Source of the DNA: Marivivens donghaensis
GTDB lineage: Bacteria > Pseudomonadota > Alphaproteobacteria > Rhodobacterales > Rhodobacteraceae
Length of the DNA stretch: 64,000 nucleotides
Direction: 5' to 3'
NCBI RefSeq assembly: GCF_030410045.1
Contig: NZ_JAUFRA010000003.1
Location: 61,743-125,742, forward strand
Made by a program: the position numbers and the translations under genes. The notes under the pieces are model-generated. The model was given only the letters and a program-made list of their open reading frames with translations. It was not told the DNA's origin and made no database searches. Positions 16,909-25,591 of the stretch are shown here, piece by piece. Every line of letters begins with the position of its first letter. Within the stretch, counting starts at the first letter, position 1.

Positions 16909-18813
16909 TTACGGGATCAAACGTGCGATGATCAGATCAGCGGCCTCTTCGGGCGTCATCTGGGTTGTGTCGATCCGCATCTCAGCATTTTCAGGGGCTT
17001 CATACGGGCTATCGATACCTGTGAAGTTCTTCAGCTGACCAGAGCGTGCCTTGGCATATAGGCCTTTGACGTCGCGGGCCTCAGCCACCTCAAGCGGGGT
17101 ATCCACGAATACCTCAACAAATTCACCCGGCTGCATCATGCCTCGCACCATGTCCCGCTCAGATCGGAACGGAGAGATGAACGCGGTGATCACAATCAGA
17201 CCCGCGTCGGTCATCAGTTTCGCCACTTCACCCACGCGGCGGATGTTTTCGATCCGGTCCGCTTCGGTAAAGCCGAGGTCTTTGTTCAAGCCGTGGCGCA
17301 CGTTGTCACCGTCCAAGAGGAACGTGTGTCGGTTCATCCGCGCGAGTTTCTTTTCAACGATGTTTGCGATCGTTGATTTGCCCGACCCCGACAGACCCGT
17401 CAGCCAAAGAACCGCTGGTTTCTGGTGCTTCATCGACGCGTGGTGATCACGGCCAATGTCGGTTGCCTGCCAGTGGATGTTCTGCGCACGGCGCAGCGCA
17501 AAATGGATCATACCAGCGGCGACAGTGTGGTTCGTGATCTTGTCGATCAGAATGAACCCGCCAAGGTCGCGGTTGTCTGCGTAGGCCGAGAACGGGATTT
17601 CACGGTCAGTGGTGATGTTCGCCACACCAATCGCGTTGAGGTCCAGCGTTTTGGTCGCCAGATGCTCTTGGGTGTTGATGTTCACCTCGTATTTCGGCTG
17701 GTGAATGGTGGCCGAAACGGTCTGCGTTCCGATCTTGAGCCAGTAGGCGCGACCGGGAACCATCTCTGTCTCATCCATCCAAACGAGGGTGGATTCAAAC
17801 TGGTCTGCGACCTCCAATGGGGCCTGCGCTGCAACGATCACCTGACCGCGCGAGCAATCGATTTCATCAGCCAGCGTGATGGTGACGGATTCACCTGCAA
17901 CCGCCAGATCACGATCACCCTCAAGGCTTACGATCCGTGAAACGGTGGATGTCTTGCCCGACGGCAGAACGCGCACCTGATCCCCTGGGCGGACAGAGCC
18001 GCTTGCGATCATGCCAGCAAAGCCACGGAAGTCGAGGTTCGGACGGTTCACCCACTGAACGGGCAGACGGAAGGGTTGTTCCTGATCCGCGGTGACGTCG
18101 ACCTCAACGGATTCAAGGAACGGCAGCAGGGCAGGGCCCGTGTACCACGGGGTAAACTCGCTCGGCCCTGTGATGTTGTCGCCTTTGAAGCCAGAGATGG
18201 GAATAGCGGTGAACTCTTCAATGCCGATAGAACGGGCAAACTCGCCGTATTCAGCGACGATGTTGTCAAAGGTCGCTTTGTCGTAGCCGATCAAGTCCAT
18301 CTTGTTCACGGCGAGGACGACGTGACGGATACCGATTAAGTTCACCAGATAGCTGTGACGGCGGGTCTGGGTCAGCACGCCTTTGCGCGCGTCGATCAGA
18401 ATAACGGCGAGGTCGGCAGTCGATGCGCCAGTGACCATGTTGCGCGTGTATTGTTCGTGGCCGGGGGTATCCGCCACGATGAATTTGCGCTTTTCGGTGG
18501 CAAAGAAACGGTAGGCAACATCGATGGTGATACCCTGTTCGCGTTCCGCCGCGAGGCCGTCCACGAGAAGGGCAAAGTCGATCTCGCCGCCTTGGGTGCC
18601 GACGCGTTTGCTGTCTGCCTCAAGCGTTGCGAGCTGATCTTCAAAGATCATCTTGCTGTCATAGAGCAGGCGGCCAATCAGCGTGGATTTACCATCGTCA
18701 ACAGAGCCACAGGTGATAAAGCGCAGCATGGTTTTGTGCTGGTGCGCCTCAAGATAGGCATCAATGTTTTCGGCAATAAGCGCGTCTGTTTTGTAAATAG
18801 GTTCGGTCGTCAT
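16909..18813 (-). CDS. cysNC: Bifunctional sulfate adenylyltransferase subunit 1 / APS kinase
   Basis: The fused 634-residue protein activates sulfate. CysN (about 1-430) is an elongation-factor-like GTPase with GSVDDGKSTLIGRLLYDS, ADTPGHEQYTRNM and NKMDLIGY; it drives ATP sulfurylase together with CysD. CysC (about 440-634) has WLTGLSGSGKSTIANIVEKK and DGDNVRHGLNKDLGF and phosphorylates APS to PAPS. All nucleotide motifs are intact. cysD lies 54 bases upstream in the same direction. A terminator follows. Confidence 0.96.
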   Translation of the reverse strand: MTTEPIYKTDALIAENIDAYLEAHQHKTMLRFITCGSVDDGKSTLIGRLLYDSKMIFEDQLATLEADSKRVGTQGGEIDFALLVDGLAAEREQGITIDVAYRFFATEKRKFIVADTPGHEQYTRNMVTGASTADLAVILIDARKGVLTQTRRHSYLVNLIGIRHVVLAVNKMDLIGYDKATFDNIVAEYGEFARSIGIEEFTAIPISGFKGDNITGPSEFTPWYTGPALLPFLESVEVDVTADQEQPFRLPVQWVNRPNLDFRGFAGMIASGSVRPGDQVRVLPSGKTSTVSRIVSLEGDRDLAVAGESVTITLADEIDCSRGQVIVAAQAPLEVADQFESTLVWMDETEMVPGRAYWLKIGTQTVSATIHQPKYEVNINTQEHLATKTLDLNAIGVANITTDREIPFSAYADNRDLGGFILIDKITNHTVAAGMIHFALRRAQNIHWQATDIGRDHHASMKHQKPAVLWLTGLSGSGKSTIANIVEKKLARMNRHTFLLDGDNVRHGLNKDLGFTEADRIENIRRVGEVAKLMTDAGLIVITAFISPFRSERDMVRGMMQPGEFVEVFVDTPLEVAEARDVKGLYAKARSGQLKNFTGIDSPYEAPENAEMRIDTTQMTPEEAADLIIARLIP

Positions 18814-18867
18814 AGCGGGTCACCTTTGGGGTGTGAAATGTGTTGAAACGGACTGACGGGCAGGGGC

Positions 18868-19773
18868 TTAGAAGTAGCCTTCCTGCTTTTTCTTCTCCAT
18901 CGAGGCAGCCTGATCGTGGTCGATCGCGCGGCCCTGACGTTCAGAAGTCGTTGTCAGCAGCATTTCTTGAATGACTTCGGGCAGGGTGGTTGCGGTGCTC
19001 TCGACCGCGCCAGTCAGCGGGTAACAGCCCAGCGTACGGAACCTTACGGATTTCGTCACGGGGGTCTCGCCATCACGCAGCGGGAAGCGATCATCGTCCA
19101 CCATGATGGTCAGGCCGTCGCGTTCGACGGTCGGGCGCGGTGCCGAGAAGTAGAGCGGCACAATCTCGATCCCTTCGAGGTGGATGTACTGCCAGATGTC
19201 CAACTCGGTCCAGTTCGAGATCGGGAACACGCGGACGCTTTCACCCTTAGCTTTCCGCGCGTTGTAGAGACGCCAAAGTTCAGGGCGTTGGTTCTTCGGA
19301 TCCCAACGGTGGTTCGCAGAGCGGAAAGAGAAGACGCGTTCTTTGGCGCGGGATTTTTCTTCGTCACGGCGCGCGCCGCCAAAGGCAACGTCAAAACCGT
19401 ATTTGTCCAAAGCCTGTTTCAGACCTTCGGTCTTCCACATGTCGGTATGAAGCCCACCGTGGTCGAACGGGTTGATGCCGCGTTCTGCCGCTTCGGGGTT
19501 TTGATAAACCAGCAGCTCCATGCCTGCGTCTTTCGCCGCTTTGTCACGCAGCGCATACATGTCACGGAATTTCCAAGTGGTGTCGACGTGCAAGAGCGGG
19601 AACGGCGGCGGGGCAGGGTAGAATGCCTTCTTTGCCAGATGCAGCATGACGGCAGAGTCCTTGCCGACGGAATAGAGCATTACTGGGTTTTCGGCTTCCG
19701 CGACAACTTCGCGAAGGATGTGAATGCTTTCAGCTTCAAGGCGCTGCAGGTGGGTCAAAGTCTTTTGGGTCAT
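18868..19773 (-). CDS. cysD: Sulfate adenylyltransferase subunit 2
   Basis: CysD is the catalytic ATP-sulfurylase subunit (PP-loop fold), making APS from ATP and sulfate in the cytosol. The 301-residue protein has the PP-loop VMLYSVGKDSAVMLHLA, LLHVDTTWKFRDMY, and the GGARRDEEKSRAKER segment, and ends in the usual EKKKQEGYF. The ATG at 19773 matches the family start (MTQKTLTHLQRLEAES); a TTG start would add seven residues. It forms an operon with cysNC and is divergent from a LuxR-type regulator gene. Confidence 0.96.
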   Translation of the reverse strand: MTQKTLTHLQRLEAESIHILREVVAEAENPVMLYSVGKDSAVMLHLAKKAFYPAPPPFPLLHVDTTWKFRDMYALRDKAAKDAGMELLVYQNPEAAERGINPFDHGGLHTDMWKTEGLKQALDKYGFDVAFGGARRDEEKSRAKERVFSFRSANHRWDPKNQRPELWRLYNARKAKGESVRVFPISNWTELDIWQYIHLEGIEIVPLYFSAPRPTVERDGLTIMVDDDRFPLRDGETPVTKSVRFRTLGCYPLTGAVESTATTLPEVIQEMLLTTTSERQGRAIDHDQAASMEKKKQEGYF

Positions 19774-19859
19774 ACTCGAATCGCTTTGGTGCAAGTTTTG
19801 CTCAGCGATAAACGTTAGATTGTAGTGGCGAACCTCCCAAATGGGGGGTAAGTAGAATT

Positions 19860-20846
19860 ATGGCCCGTTTTGATGACCAGACAGAGCTGACACAGACACT
19901 CTTTGCCGATGCTGCGGCCAAGGTTGATGCGCCGTGGGCAGCGTTTCTGGATCAGCTGCGCGAGGTCACGCAGGCCGATGGCGCGGGCCTTTGTGTGGAT
20001 GCTGAGGGAGCTGACCTTAGGACACGCGGTGACTGCCCCGTTGTTGATGCGCCGCTCCGTGGACGCCTGCGGATCGATCGAGTCTATGCCCAAGACGGCT
20101 TGCCGCTCGCCGATTGGACTAAGGGGTTTTTGCGTGTCGTTAAGGCACGGATCGATGCAACCTCGCATGTCACGGTCTGGCTGCATCGTGGTCTGCACCG
20201 CAAGGATTTCCGCAGTTCTGACGGGCAAATCCTATCTGCTCTGACACCATTCTTCGGGCAGGCGGCGCAGATATCGCGGGCCCTACATGCAGAACGGTCA
20301 GAGGCGGCCTTGTCGGAAACCCTCGCCTCGCGGCTCGGCGCGGGGTGGATCGTGTTGGATCGGTTTGGCGTCGTGCAATCATTGTCTGGTGCCGCGCGAG
20401 AGTGGGGCGAACGCGAGGGGCTGCGGATAGAGGATCGGCGGCGGCTCGAATTTTCTGATGCGGATGTTGCGCAGGTTTATCGAACGGGATTTGCCGCTGT
20501 TTTGGCGGGAGAGGGTCCCGTTACGGTTCCGATGCTTGGCGCCGAACTTGTGCTGTCGCTGAATGATGATTTTGGAGACGGTGCGGTCGTTGGATCCCTT
20601 CGAACAATGCCGATGGCGTCAGAGATTTCACACGAACGGATCGCAGCGCATTTCGGTCTCAGCCGCAGCGAAACGCGATTGCTCGCGCAGTTATGTGATG
20701 GTCATACCTTGCGCAGCGCCGCTGAGGTTCTTGGCTGGACTGAAGAGACTGCGCGGAGCACGTCTAAGGTGATCTTTGCGCGGCTCGGCGTATCGGGTCA
20801 GCCCGCGATGATCAGGCGGATCATGGGCAGCGGTGTTTGGTTCTAG
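19860..20846 (+). CDS. LuxR-type (HTH) transcriptional regulator
   Basis: A 328-residue regulator with a C-terminal LuxR-type helix-turn-helix at about 262-320 (FGLSRSETRLLAQLCDGHT, SAAEVLGWTEETARSTSK, FARLGVSGQPAMI). The N-terminal 250 residues look PAS/GAF-like (GAGWIVLDRFGVVQSLSGAA) and have no receiver Asp motif, so input is probably a ligand or redox signal. It is divergent from cysD with an 86-base gap and could control sulfate activation, but that is only positional. Its stop abuts the convergent transporter stop. Confidence 0.75.
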   Translation: MARFDDQTELTQTLFADAAAKVDAPWAAFLDQLREVTQADGAGLCVDAEGADLRTRGDCPVVDAPLRGRLRIDRVYAQDGLPLADWTKGFLRVVKARIDATSHVTVWLHRGLHRKDFRSSDGQILSALTPFFGQAAQISRALHAERSEAALSETLASRLGAGWIVLDRFGVVQSLSGAAREWGEREGLRIEDRRRLEFSDADVAQVYRTGFAAVLAGEGPVTVPMLGAELVLSLNDDFGDGAVVGSLRTMPMASEISHERIAAHFGLSRSETRLLAQLCDGHTLRSAAEVLGWTEETARSTSKVIFARLGVSGQPAMIRRIMGSGVWF

Positions 20847-21752
20847 CTACGGTGCGCCAAAGAGGTGCAACACCACGGGAATGGTGAGCAGCGCGCCGAC
20901 AGTCTGGAGCGTTACGATCCCCGCCATGAACGTCCCGTCGCCACCCATTTGTCGGGTCAATACATAGGACGATGGGGCCGTCGGTACTGCAGAAAAGACA
21001 ACGAGGACGAGGGCTTCTACGCTCGACAAATCAAAGACGAAAGCGACGCCAACGGCCAAACACGGCATCAACGCGAGGCGGCATACAGCGTTGCCTAGCA
21101 ACGGGATCAGGTCTTGACCGAGTGCCGATGGGCGAAGTGCTGCGCCGACACAAAGAAGGCCAAGCGGCAAGCTACCTTGGGCCAGTAGTTTCAACACTTG
21201 GCCCGTTCCGAACGGCAACCCGACATTGGTGATCGCCAGCACGGCGCCGACAACACAGGCTATAACCAATGGGTTCATCCCAACCTTTTTCAGAAGCATT
21301 ACGGGCGATCGCCAGACCGCCCCATCGCTCAGCGCGATGATCGCGAGGATGTTCACAAGCGGCACGGCGATTGCGAGGTAAACTGCCGCCCGTTCAAGGC
21401 TTTGCGCACCAGCCACCATCGCGAGGACGGAAAGCGCGAGGTAGGTGTTGAACCGCAACACGCCTTGAAGCGCCGGACCGAACCGTTCGGTTGGCGTCGG
21501 CCTCATCGCGCGGAGCACATAGAGCACGACCGCCCCGATCATGATCGTCGCAACCGCTGACGCGCCGAGGCGCAATATCTGTGGGTCACGGATCGGCGCA
21601 TTGGCGAGGTTCGACACCAATAGAGTGGGGAATAGAACGTAGTAATTCAGCCGTTCCGCCGCGGGCCAAAAGGCGTCAGACGGAAACCCTTTGCGGGCCA
21701 AAACAAAGCCGCAGCAAATCAAGGCAAAGATCGTCCAGATCGCCGTCAGCAT
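20847..21752 (-). CDS. Auxin efflux carrier (AEC) family transporter
   Basis: A 301-residue membrane protein with about ten spans, beginning MLTAIWTIFALICCGFVLARKG, with the family's mid-chain NP region (KVGMNPLVIACVVGAV) and FSAVPTAPSSYVLTRQMGGD near the end. AEC proteins carry small organic acids such as malate or malonate. The ATG at 21752 is preferred over the longer frame to 21773. It is the last gene of the gntR-DUF1330-CMD-AEC run, so it probably takes up or exports a substrate or product of this catabolic cluster. Confidence 0.85.
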   Translation of the reverse strand: MLTAIWTIFALICCGFVLARKGFPSDAFWPAAERLNYYVLFPTLLVSNLANAPIRDPQILRLGASAVATIMIGAVVLYVLRAMRPTPTERFGPALQGVLRFNTYLALSVLAMVAGAQSLERAAVYLAIAVPLVNILAIIALSDGAVWRSPVMLLKKVGMNPLVIACVVGAVLAITNVGLPFGTGQVLKLLAQGSLPLGLLCVGAALRPSALGQDLIPLLGNAVCRLALMPCLAVGVAFVFDLSSVEALVLVVFSAVPTAPSSYVLTRQMGGDGTFMAGIVTLQTVGALLTIPVVLHLFGAP

Positions 21753-21789
21753 GTCTGTTCTTCCTGGCTGCACACCGCGAAATCAGGCT

Positions 21790-22179
21790 CTATTCCGCCT
21801 CAAGGCTTTCAAAAACCTTGCGCGCCGCACGGAAACACTCAAGCCCCTGAGGGACGCCGCAATAGATCGCAATAACGTGGATAATGGCGCGGATTTCTTC
21901 TTTGGAGACGCCATTATTGATCGCGCCGCGACAGTGCAACTCCCATTCGTGCATCTTGCCCAAGGCACCGATCATCGAGAGGTTCATCATTGATCGCGTC
22001 TTGGCGTCGATCACATCGTCACCCCAACCAAAGCCCCAGCACCACGCGGTCATGGCCTCTTGGAACGGGCGGGTAAAGTCATCGGCCGCGGCGAGGTTCT
22101 TTTCGACATAGTCCGCGCCGAGCGTTGCTTTGCGCTGCTCTAAACCTTTAAGGAACAGGTCTTCGTCGAATGCGGTCAT
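21790..22179 (-). CDS. Carboxymuconolactone decarboxylase family protein
   Basis: A 129-residue CMD-fold protein. The signature is in the second half: KMHEWELHCRGAINNGVSKE followed by IRAIIHVIAIYCGVPQGLECF, matching gamma-carboxymuconolactone decarboxylase more closely than AhpD (no CxxC pair). CMD acts on beta-ketoadipate pathway lactones, but many homologues stand in other ring-degradation clusters with unknown substrates. Here it lies between a DUF1330 gene and an AEC transporter. Confidence 0.85.
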   Translation of the reverse strand: MTAFDEDLFLKGLEQRKATLGADYVEKNLAAADDFTRPFQEAMTAWCWGFGWGDDVIDAKTRSMMNLSMIGALGKMHEWELHCRGAINNGVSKEEIRAIIHVIAIYCGVPQGLECFRAARKVFESLEAE

Positions 22180-22197
22180 GGTGGTGTCCTTTGTGGA

Positions 22198-22491
22198 TTA
22201 GCTGGGCAAGCCTTCGACGATCACGATGGATGCGGTCGCAACGGCGTCGCGATGGGCGCGGGCCTCTTGGTATTCGGGGGAATTGTAGCAGGCGGTCGCG
22301 AGGTCCATGCTGTCAAACTCGATCACCACATGGCGCTGCCACTCAGCCCCTTCGACAGTCACAGAAGGTCCGCCACGCACAATGAACCGCCCGCCGTATT
22401 TGGTGAACGCAGCGGGGGCGATTGCCTGATATCCTTTGTACGCCTCGGGATCGGTGACGGTGACGAGGGCAATCCAATAGGCCTTAGGCAT
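22198..22491 (-). CDS. DUF1330 family protein
   Basis: A 97-residue ferredoxin-like alpha/beta-barrel protein, beginning MPKAYWIALVTVTDPEAYKG, with GGRFIVRGGPSVTVEG and HVVIEFDSMDLATACYNSPE typical of DUF1330. Such proteins are dimeric and often lie in catabolic clusters; activity is unknown. The ATG at 22491 overlaps the gntR stop by eight bases, which suggests coupling; the longer frame to 22605 would lie inside gntR. Confidence 0.85.
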   Translation of the reverse strand: MPKAYWIALVTVTDPEAYKGYQAIAPAAFTKYGGRFIVRGGPSVTVEGAEWQRHVVIEFDSMDLATACYNSPEYQEARAHRDAVATASIVIVEGLPS

Positions 22492-23182
22492 GGTCAGGTC
22501 CTGTTTCTGCTTTGAGGTAGCGTTGTGCTGTATGCGATGCATCATCAATGTGTCGATGGACGGCAGTGCAGGCTGCATCGGGATTTCGGCTGAGGATCGC
22601 GTCATAGATTGCGGTCATATGGGTGAGGCCCGACACAGGCCTATCCGTGGCCGAAAGTGTCAGTGCCCGAAGTCGACTGATCCGACCGTTGAGCCGCTGA
22701 ACAATGTCCCACGCCACGCTGTGACCGGCCGCATCGAATATAATCTGGTAAAACCGCGTGGTTGTTTTGCGTAGCTCTGACCATTCGCCCGTTTGAGTGG
22801 TTTCACCAATGCGTTTGAGCGCCTCGCCCAACGACTTTGCGCATGCGGCGTCGTGCATTTCAGCGCAAGCGGCAGCTGCCGATCCTTCGAGCTGGCGACG
22901 GATGTCGTAGATTTGACGCGCCTGATCCCAATCGAGCGAGGCCACCGTCGGCCCACGATTGGGCACCAGTTCAACCAGCCCTTCGGCCTCAAGAAATCGG
23001 ATCGTCTCGCGGATCACGGTGCGGCTGACGCCCAACTGTTCGCACAAGGGCCGTTCGACGAGCCGTTCTCCAGGCGCAAAGTGGCCTGAGATAATCGCCT
23101 CTCGCATCCGTTCCTGCACGATATCGCGCAGGGTTTGCGGGGCTTTGGCAATTTTCAGAAGGGCGGTTTTCGGTTCGGTCAT
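22484..23182 (-). CDS. GntR-family regulator (FCD subfamily)
   Basis: The N-terminal winged helix (about 15-80: TLRDIVQERMREAIISGHFA, PGERLVERPLCEQLGVSRTV) is followed by a FadR-type C-terminal effector domain with the metal-ligand pattern seen in FCD proteins (ending DPDAACTAVHRHIDDASHTA). It is divergent from the monooxygenase operon, and a perfect ATGGTATACCAT palindrome lies between them. I infer it represses both arms and is released by a pathway acid. Confidence 0.9.
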   Translation of the reverse strand: MTEPKTALLKIAKAPQTLRDIVQERMREAIISGHFAPGERLVERPLCEQLGVSRTVIRETIRFLEAEGLVELVPNRGPTVASLDWDQARQIYDIRRQLEGSAAAACAEMHDAACAKSLGEALKRIGETTQTGEWSELRKTTTRFYQIIFDAAGHSVAWDIVQRLNGRISRLRALTLSATDRPVSGLTHMTAIYDAILSRNPDAACTAVHRHIDDASHTAQRYLKAETGPDHA

Positions 23183-23225
23183 GGGGTGGACGTTAGCAAT
23201 CGTGTGCGGGTCTCACAAGATATGA

Positions 23226-23255
23226 TTGACATATTGTCTGATGGTATACCATAAA
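23226..23255 (+). promoter_or_regulatory. Promoter and GntR operator of the monooxygenase operon
   Basis: TTGACA at 23226-23231 is a perfect -35 box; the best -10 is a weak CATAAA at 23250-23255. The 12-bp perfect palindrome ATGGTATACCAT (23241-23252) lies between and over them, a typical FadR-subfamily operator position for repression. It sits in the 104-base gap between gntR and the PF06684 gene. Confidence 0.65.
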
Positions 23256-23286
23256 TTCTCCAACACCCTCGAATAAGGAATCTGCC

Positions 23287-23889
23287 GTGCCTGCCGAAAT
23301 TAGAAAAACGCTCCTCCATGTCGAAAACACGCTGATCGAAGGCGGCAAGACGGCAGAGCGTCCCTTGACCCTTATCGCGGCAATGGCCGTCATTCGGAAC
23401 CCTTGGGCAGGGCAGGGCTTTGTCGAAGATCTCGCACCAGCGATCCGCGATTGCGCACCGGGTTTGGGTGAACTGCTGACTAAGATGATCATCGACGCGG
23501 CTGGTGGCGGCGACAAGGTCGAAGGCTACGGCAAAGCCGCTATCGTTGGTTTGAACGGTGAGGTCGAACATGCCTCAGCGCTGATCCACACGCTGCACTT
23601 CGGGAACCACTACCGCAACGCGGTTGGCGCGAAATCTTACCTGTCGTTCTGCAACACCCGCGGTCCTGCCAATGCGCCGTTGCTGATCCCGTTGATGGAC
23701 AAAAACGATGGCGGGCGTCGGTCGCATTATCTGACGATCCAAACTTCGGTGTGCGATGCCCCTGCGGCGGATGAAATCCTGATCGCGCTTGGTGCATCGA
23801 TCGGTGGCCGCCCGCATCACCGCATTGGCGACCGCTATCAAGACCTCAAGGAGTTGGGCCATGACGTCGACAACCCTGCGGCTGTCTAA
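23287..23889 (+). CDS. PF06684 (amino acid synthesis family, former DUF1185) protein
   Basis: A 200-residue protein recognised by RKTLLHVENTLIEGGKTAER, AVIRNPWAGQGFVEDLAPAI and LLTKMIIDAAGGGDKVEGYG. The family has a chorismate-mutase-like fold in solved structures, but no proven reaction. It is first in an operon with hydrolase, flavin reductase, monooxygenase and dehydrogenase, which argues for a catabolic role, perhaps a ring-opening or isomerisation step. The hydrolase start lies 29 bases inside its 3' end. Confidence 0.85.
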   Translation: MPAEIRKTLLHVENTLIEGGKTAERPLTLIAAMAVIRNPWAGQGFVEDLAPAIRDCAPGLGELLTKMIIDAAGGGDKVEGYGKAAIVGLNGEVEHASALIHTLHFGNHYRNAVGAKSYLSFCNTRGPANAPLLIPLMDKNDGGRRSHYLTIQTSVCDAPAADEILIALGASIGGRPHHRIGDRYQDLKELGHDVDNPAAV

Positions 23890-24673
23890 GTCAGGCCGCC
23901 CGGTTGCCCTGCGCGATCATGGCGCGGGCAATCCTGTGGTTCTGATCCATGGCGTCGGGATGCAGTCCGCGTCTTGGGGTCCGCAGATTGATGCGCTCGC
24001 CAAGGATCACCGTGTGATTGCGGTCGATATGCCAGGTCATGGCGGGAGCGACCCTTTACCTATGGGCAGCGCATTAGCGGACTATGTGACATGGTGTGCT
24101 GAGGTCATTCAATCGTTGGGGCTTGGTCCCGTTGCGATTGCAGGGCATTCGATGGGCGCGCTGATTGCGGTAGGTTTTGCGATTGAGCACCCAGAGCATG
24201 TGACCCGAGTTGCGCTGTTGAACGGTGTTTTCAAACGCGACGCCGCAGCGCGGGATGCCGTGATCGCACGGGCGGAGAGCCTACGGGGCGGTGCAATCGA
24301 CCTACAGACGCCGCTTGATCGTTGGTTTGGTGATAGTGAAACTGATCAAGCTGCGCGAGCGCAGGTCAAAGGTTGGCTCTCTGCCGTCGACCTTGATGGA
24401 TATGCAACTGCATATACAGCTTTCGCGCACGGCGATGCGACTTATGCCGACCGTATCTCACAGATTGAATGTCCGTTCCTTGCATTGACGGGCGATGGCG
24501 ACCCCAATTCGACCCCCGCAATGTCACAGGGAATGGCTGATCTGGCCCAAAACGGTCGGGCCGTGGTCATCAACGGGCATCGCCACATGGTAAATCTGAC
24601 TGCCGCCGATGAGGTGAGCACTCATTTACTGGAATGGCTCCGCGCCCCTGTCAGCCAAAAGGAGCTGCAATGA
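23861..24673 (+). CDS. Alpha/beta-fold hydrolase
   Basis: A 270-residue hydrolase with the oxyanion HGVGMQSASWG, the nucleophile elbow AGHSMGALIAVGF (GxSxG), a likely acid Asp in TGDGDPNSTP and the catalytic His in NGHRHMVNL. The cap region is short. In context it resembles RutD-like or amide/ester hydrolases acting after oxygenation of a ring. The start at 23861 (MTSTTLRLSKSGRPVALRDH) is chosen because the longer frame adds 24 residues inside the previous gene. It overlaps the next gene as ATGA. Confidence 0.88.
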   Translation: MTSTTLRLSKSGRPVALRDHGAGNPVVLIHGVGMQSASWGPQIDALAKDHRVIAVDMPGHGGSDPLPMGSALADYVTWCAEVIQSLGLGPVAIAGHSMGALIAVGFAIEHPEHVTRVALLNGVFKRDAAARDAVIARAESLRGGAIDLQTPLDRWFGDSETDQAARAQVKGWLSAVDLDGYATAYTAFAHGDATYADRISQIECPFLALTGDGDPNSTPAMSQGMADLAQNGRAVVINGHRHMVNLTAADEVSTHLLEWLRAPVSQKELQ

Positions 24674-25590
24674 CCGACATAGATCCTCGTGCCCTGCGCA
24701 ATGCCTTTGGCACCTTTATGACTGGCGTGACCGTGGTCACGTCGAAGGACGGCAACGGTACGCCTTTGGGTTTTACCGCGAACTCCTTCACCTCTGTGTC
24801 GCTGGACCCACCACTGGTGTTGGTCTGCCTCGCGAACTCGTCAAAGAACTACGACGCCTTTGTCGGCGCACAAGGGTTTGCCGTGAACATTCTGGCGGAA
24901 ACACAAATCGCGCTGTCGAACACCTTTGCCAGCCGCGTCGAGGACCGCTTTGCCGAGGTGGACTGGCGCGATGGGCCGAACGGCAGCCCGATTTTGGCCG
25001 ATGTGAGTGCGTGGTTCGATTGCGCGATGCACCAGACCGTCGATGCTGGCGACCACGTTATTCTGATCGGTGAGGTCAAAGCCTTTGACGCCAATACCAC
25101 CTCTGGTCTTGGCTATGCGCGGGGTGCCTATGTCACACCGTCCACTGCCGCTGAGGCACTCGAGCATAGCGGTAACCTGATCGTTTCTGCGCTGATTGAA
25201 CGGGACGGTACGGTCCTTTTGATCGACGACGGTAAGGGGGGGCTGACACTGCCTGAACGCGCCGTCAAAGATCATGGTGCCTCTGCAACTTTACGCGGTT
25301 TGTTCGACACTGTCGGCGTCGATGCTCAGCCATCGTTCCTGTATTCCGTGTTCGACGACAGCGACCGCAAACGTCAGCACATCTGTTTTCTCTGCCAAAC
25401 AGGTGATGAGACCCCGCAGCAAGGCCAGTTCATCCCCTTGACCGAGGACACATTGGCCAAGGTCAGCGACCCAGCGATTGTCACCATGCTCCGCCGTTTT
25501 GGGGCAGAGGCGCAACTGGGCACCTACGGCATTTATTACGGCGACACAAAGAGCGGCGAGGTCCGCCCCATTTCCCACGGGAGACAATAA
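24670..25590 (+). CDS. Flavin reductase fused to a Nudix-like domain
   Basis: Residues 1 to about 160 form a flavin:NAD(P)H reductase (RNAFGTFMTGVTVVTSKDG, GFTANSFTSVSLDPPLVLVC), the partner expected for a two-component flavin monooxygenase. Residues about 175-306 look like a Nudix fold (LIVSALIERDGTVLLIDDGK, GGLTLPE), but the catalytic REUxEExGU box reads LRGLFDTVGV, so the acidic residues are missing. The tail may bind a nucleotide or a pathway ligand. It precedes the LLM monooxygenase by one base. The ATG at 24670 overlaps the hydrolase stop. Confidence 0.85.
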   Translation: MTDIDPRALRNAFGTFMTGVTVVTSKDGNGTPLGFTANSFTSVSLDPPLVLVCLANSSKNYDAFVGAQGFAVNILAETQIALSNTFASRVEDRFAEVDWRDGPNGSPILADVSAWFDCAMHQTVDAGDHVILIGEVKAFDANTTSGLGYARGAYVTPSTAAEALEHSGNLIVSALIERDGTVLLIDDGKGGLTLPERAVKDHGASATLRGLFDTVGVDAQPSFLYSVFDDSDRKRQHICFLCQTGDETPQQGQFIPLTEDTLAKVSDPAIVTMLRRFGAEAQLGTYGIYYGDTKSGEVRPISHGRQ

Positions 25591-25591
25591 A

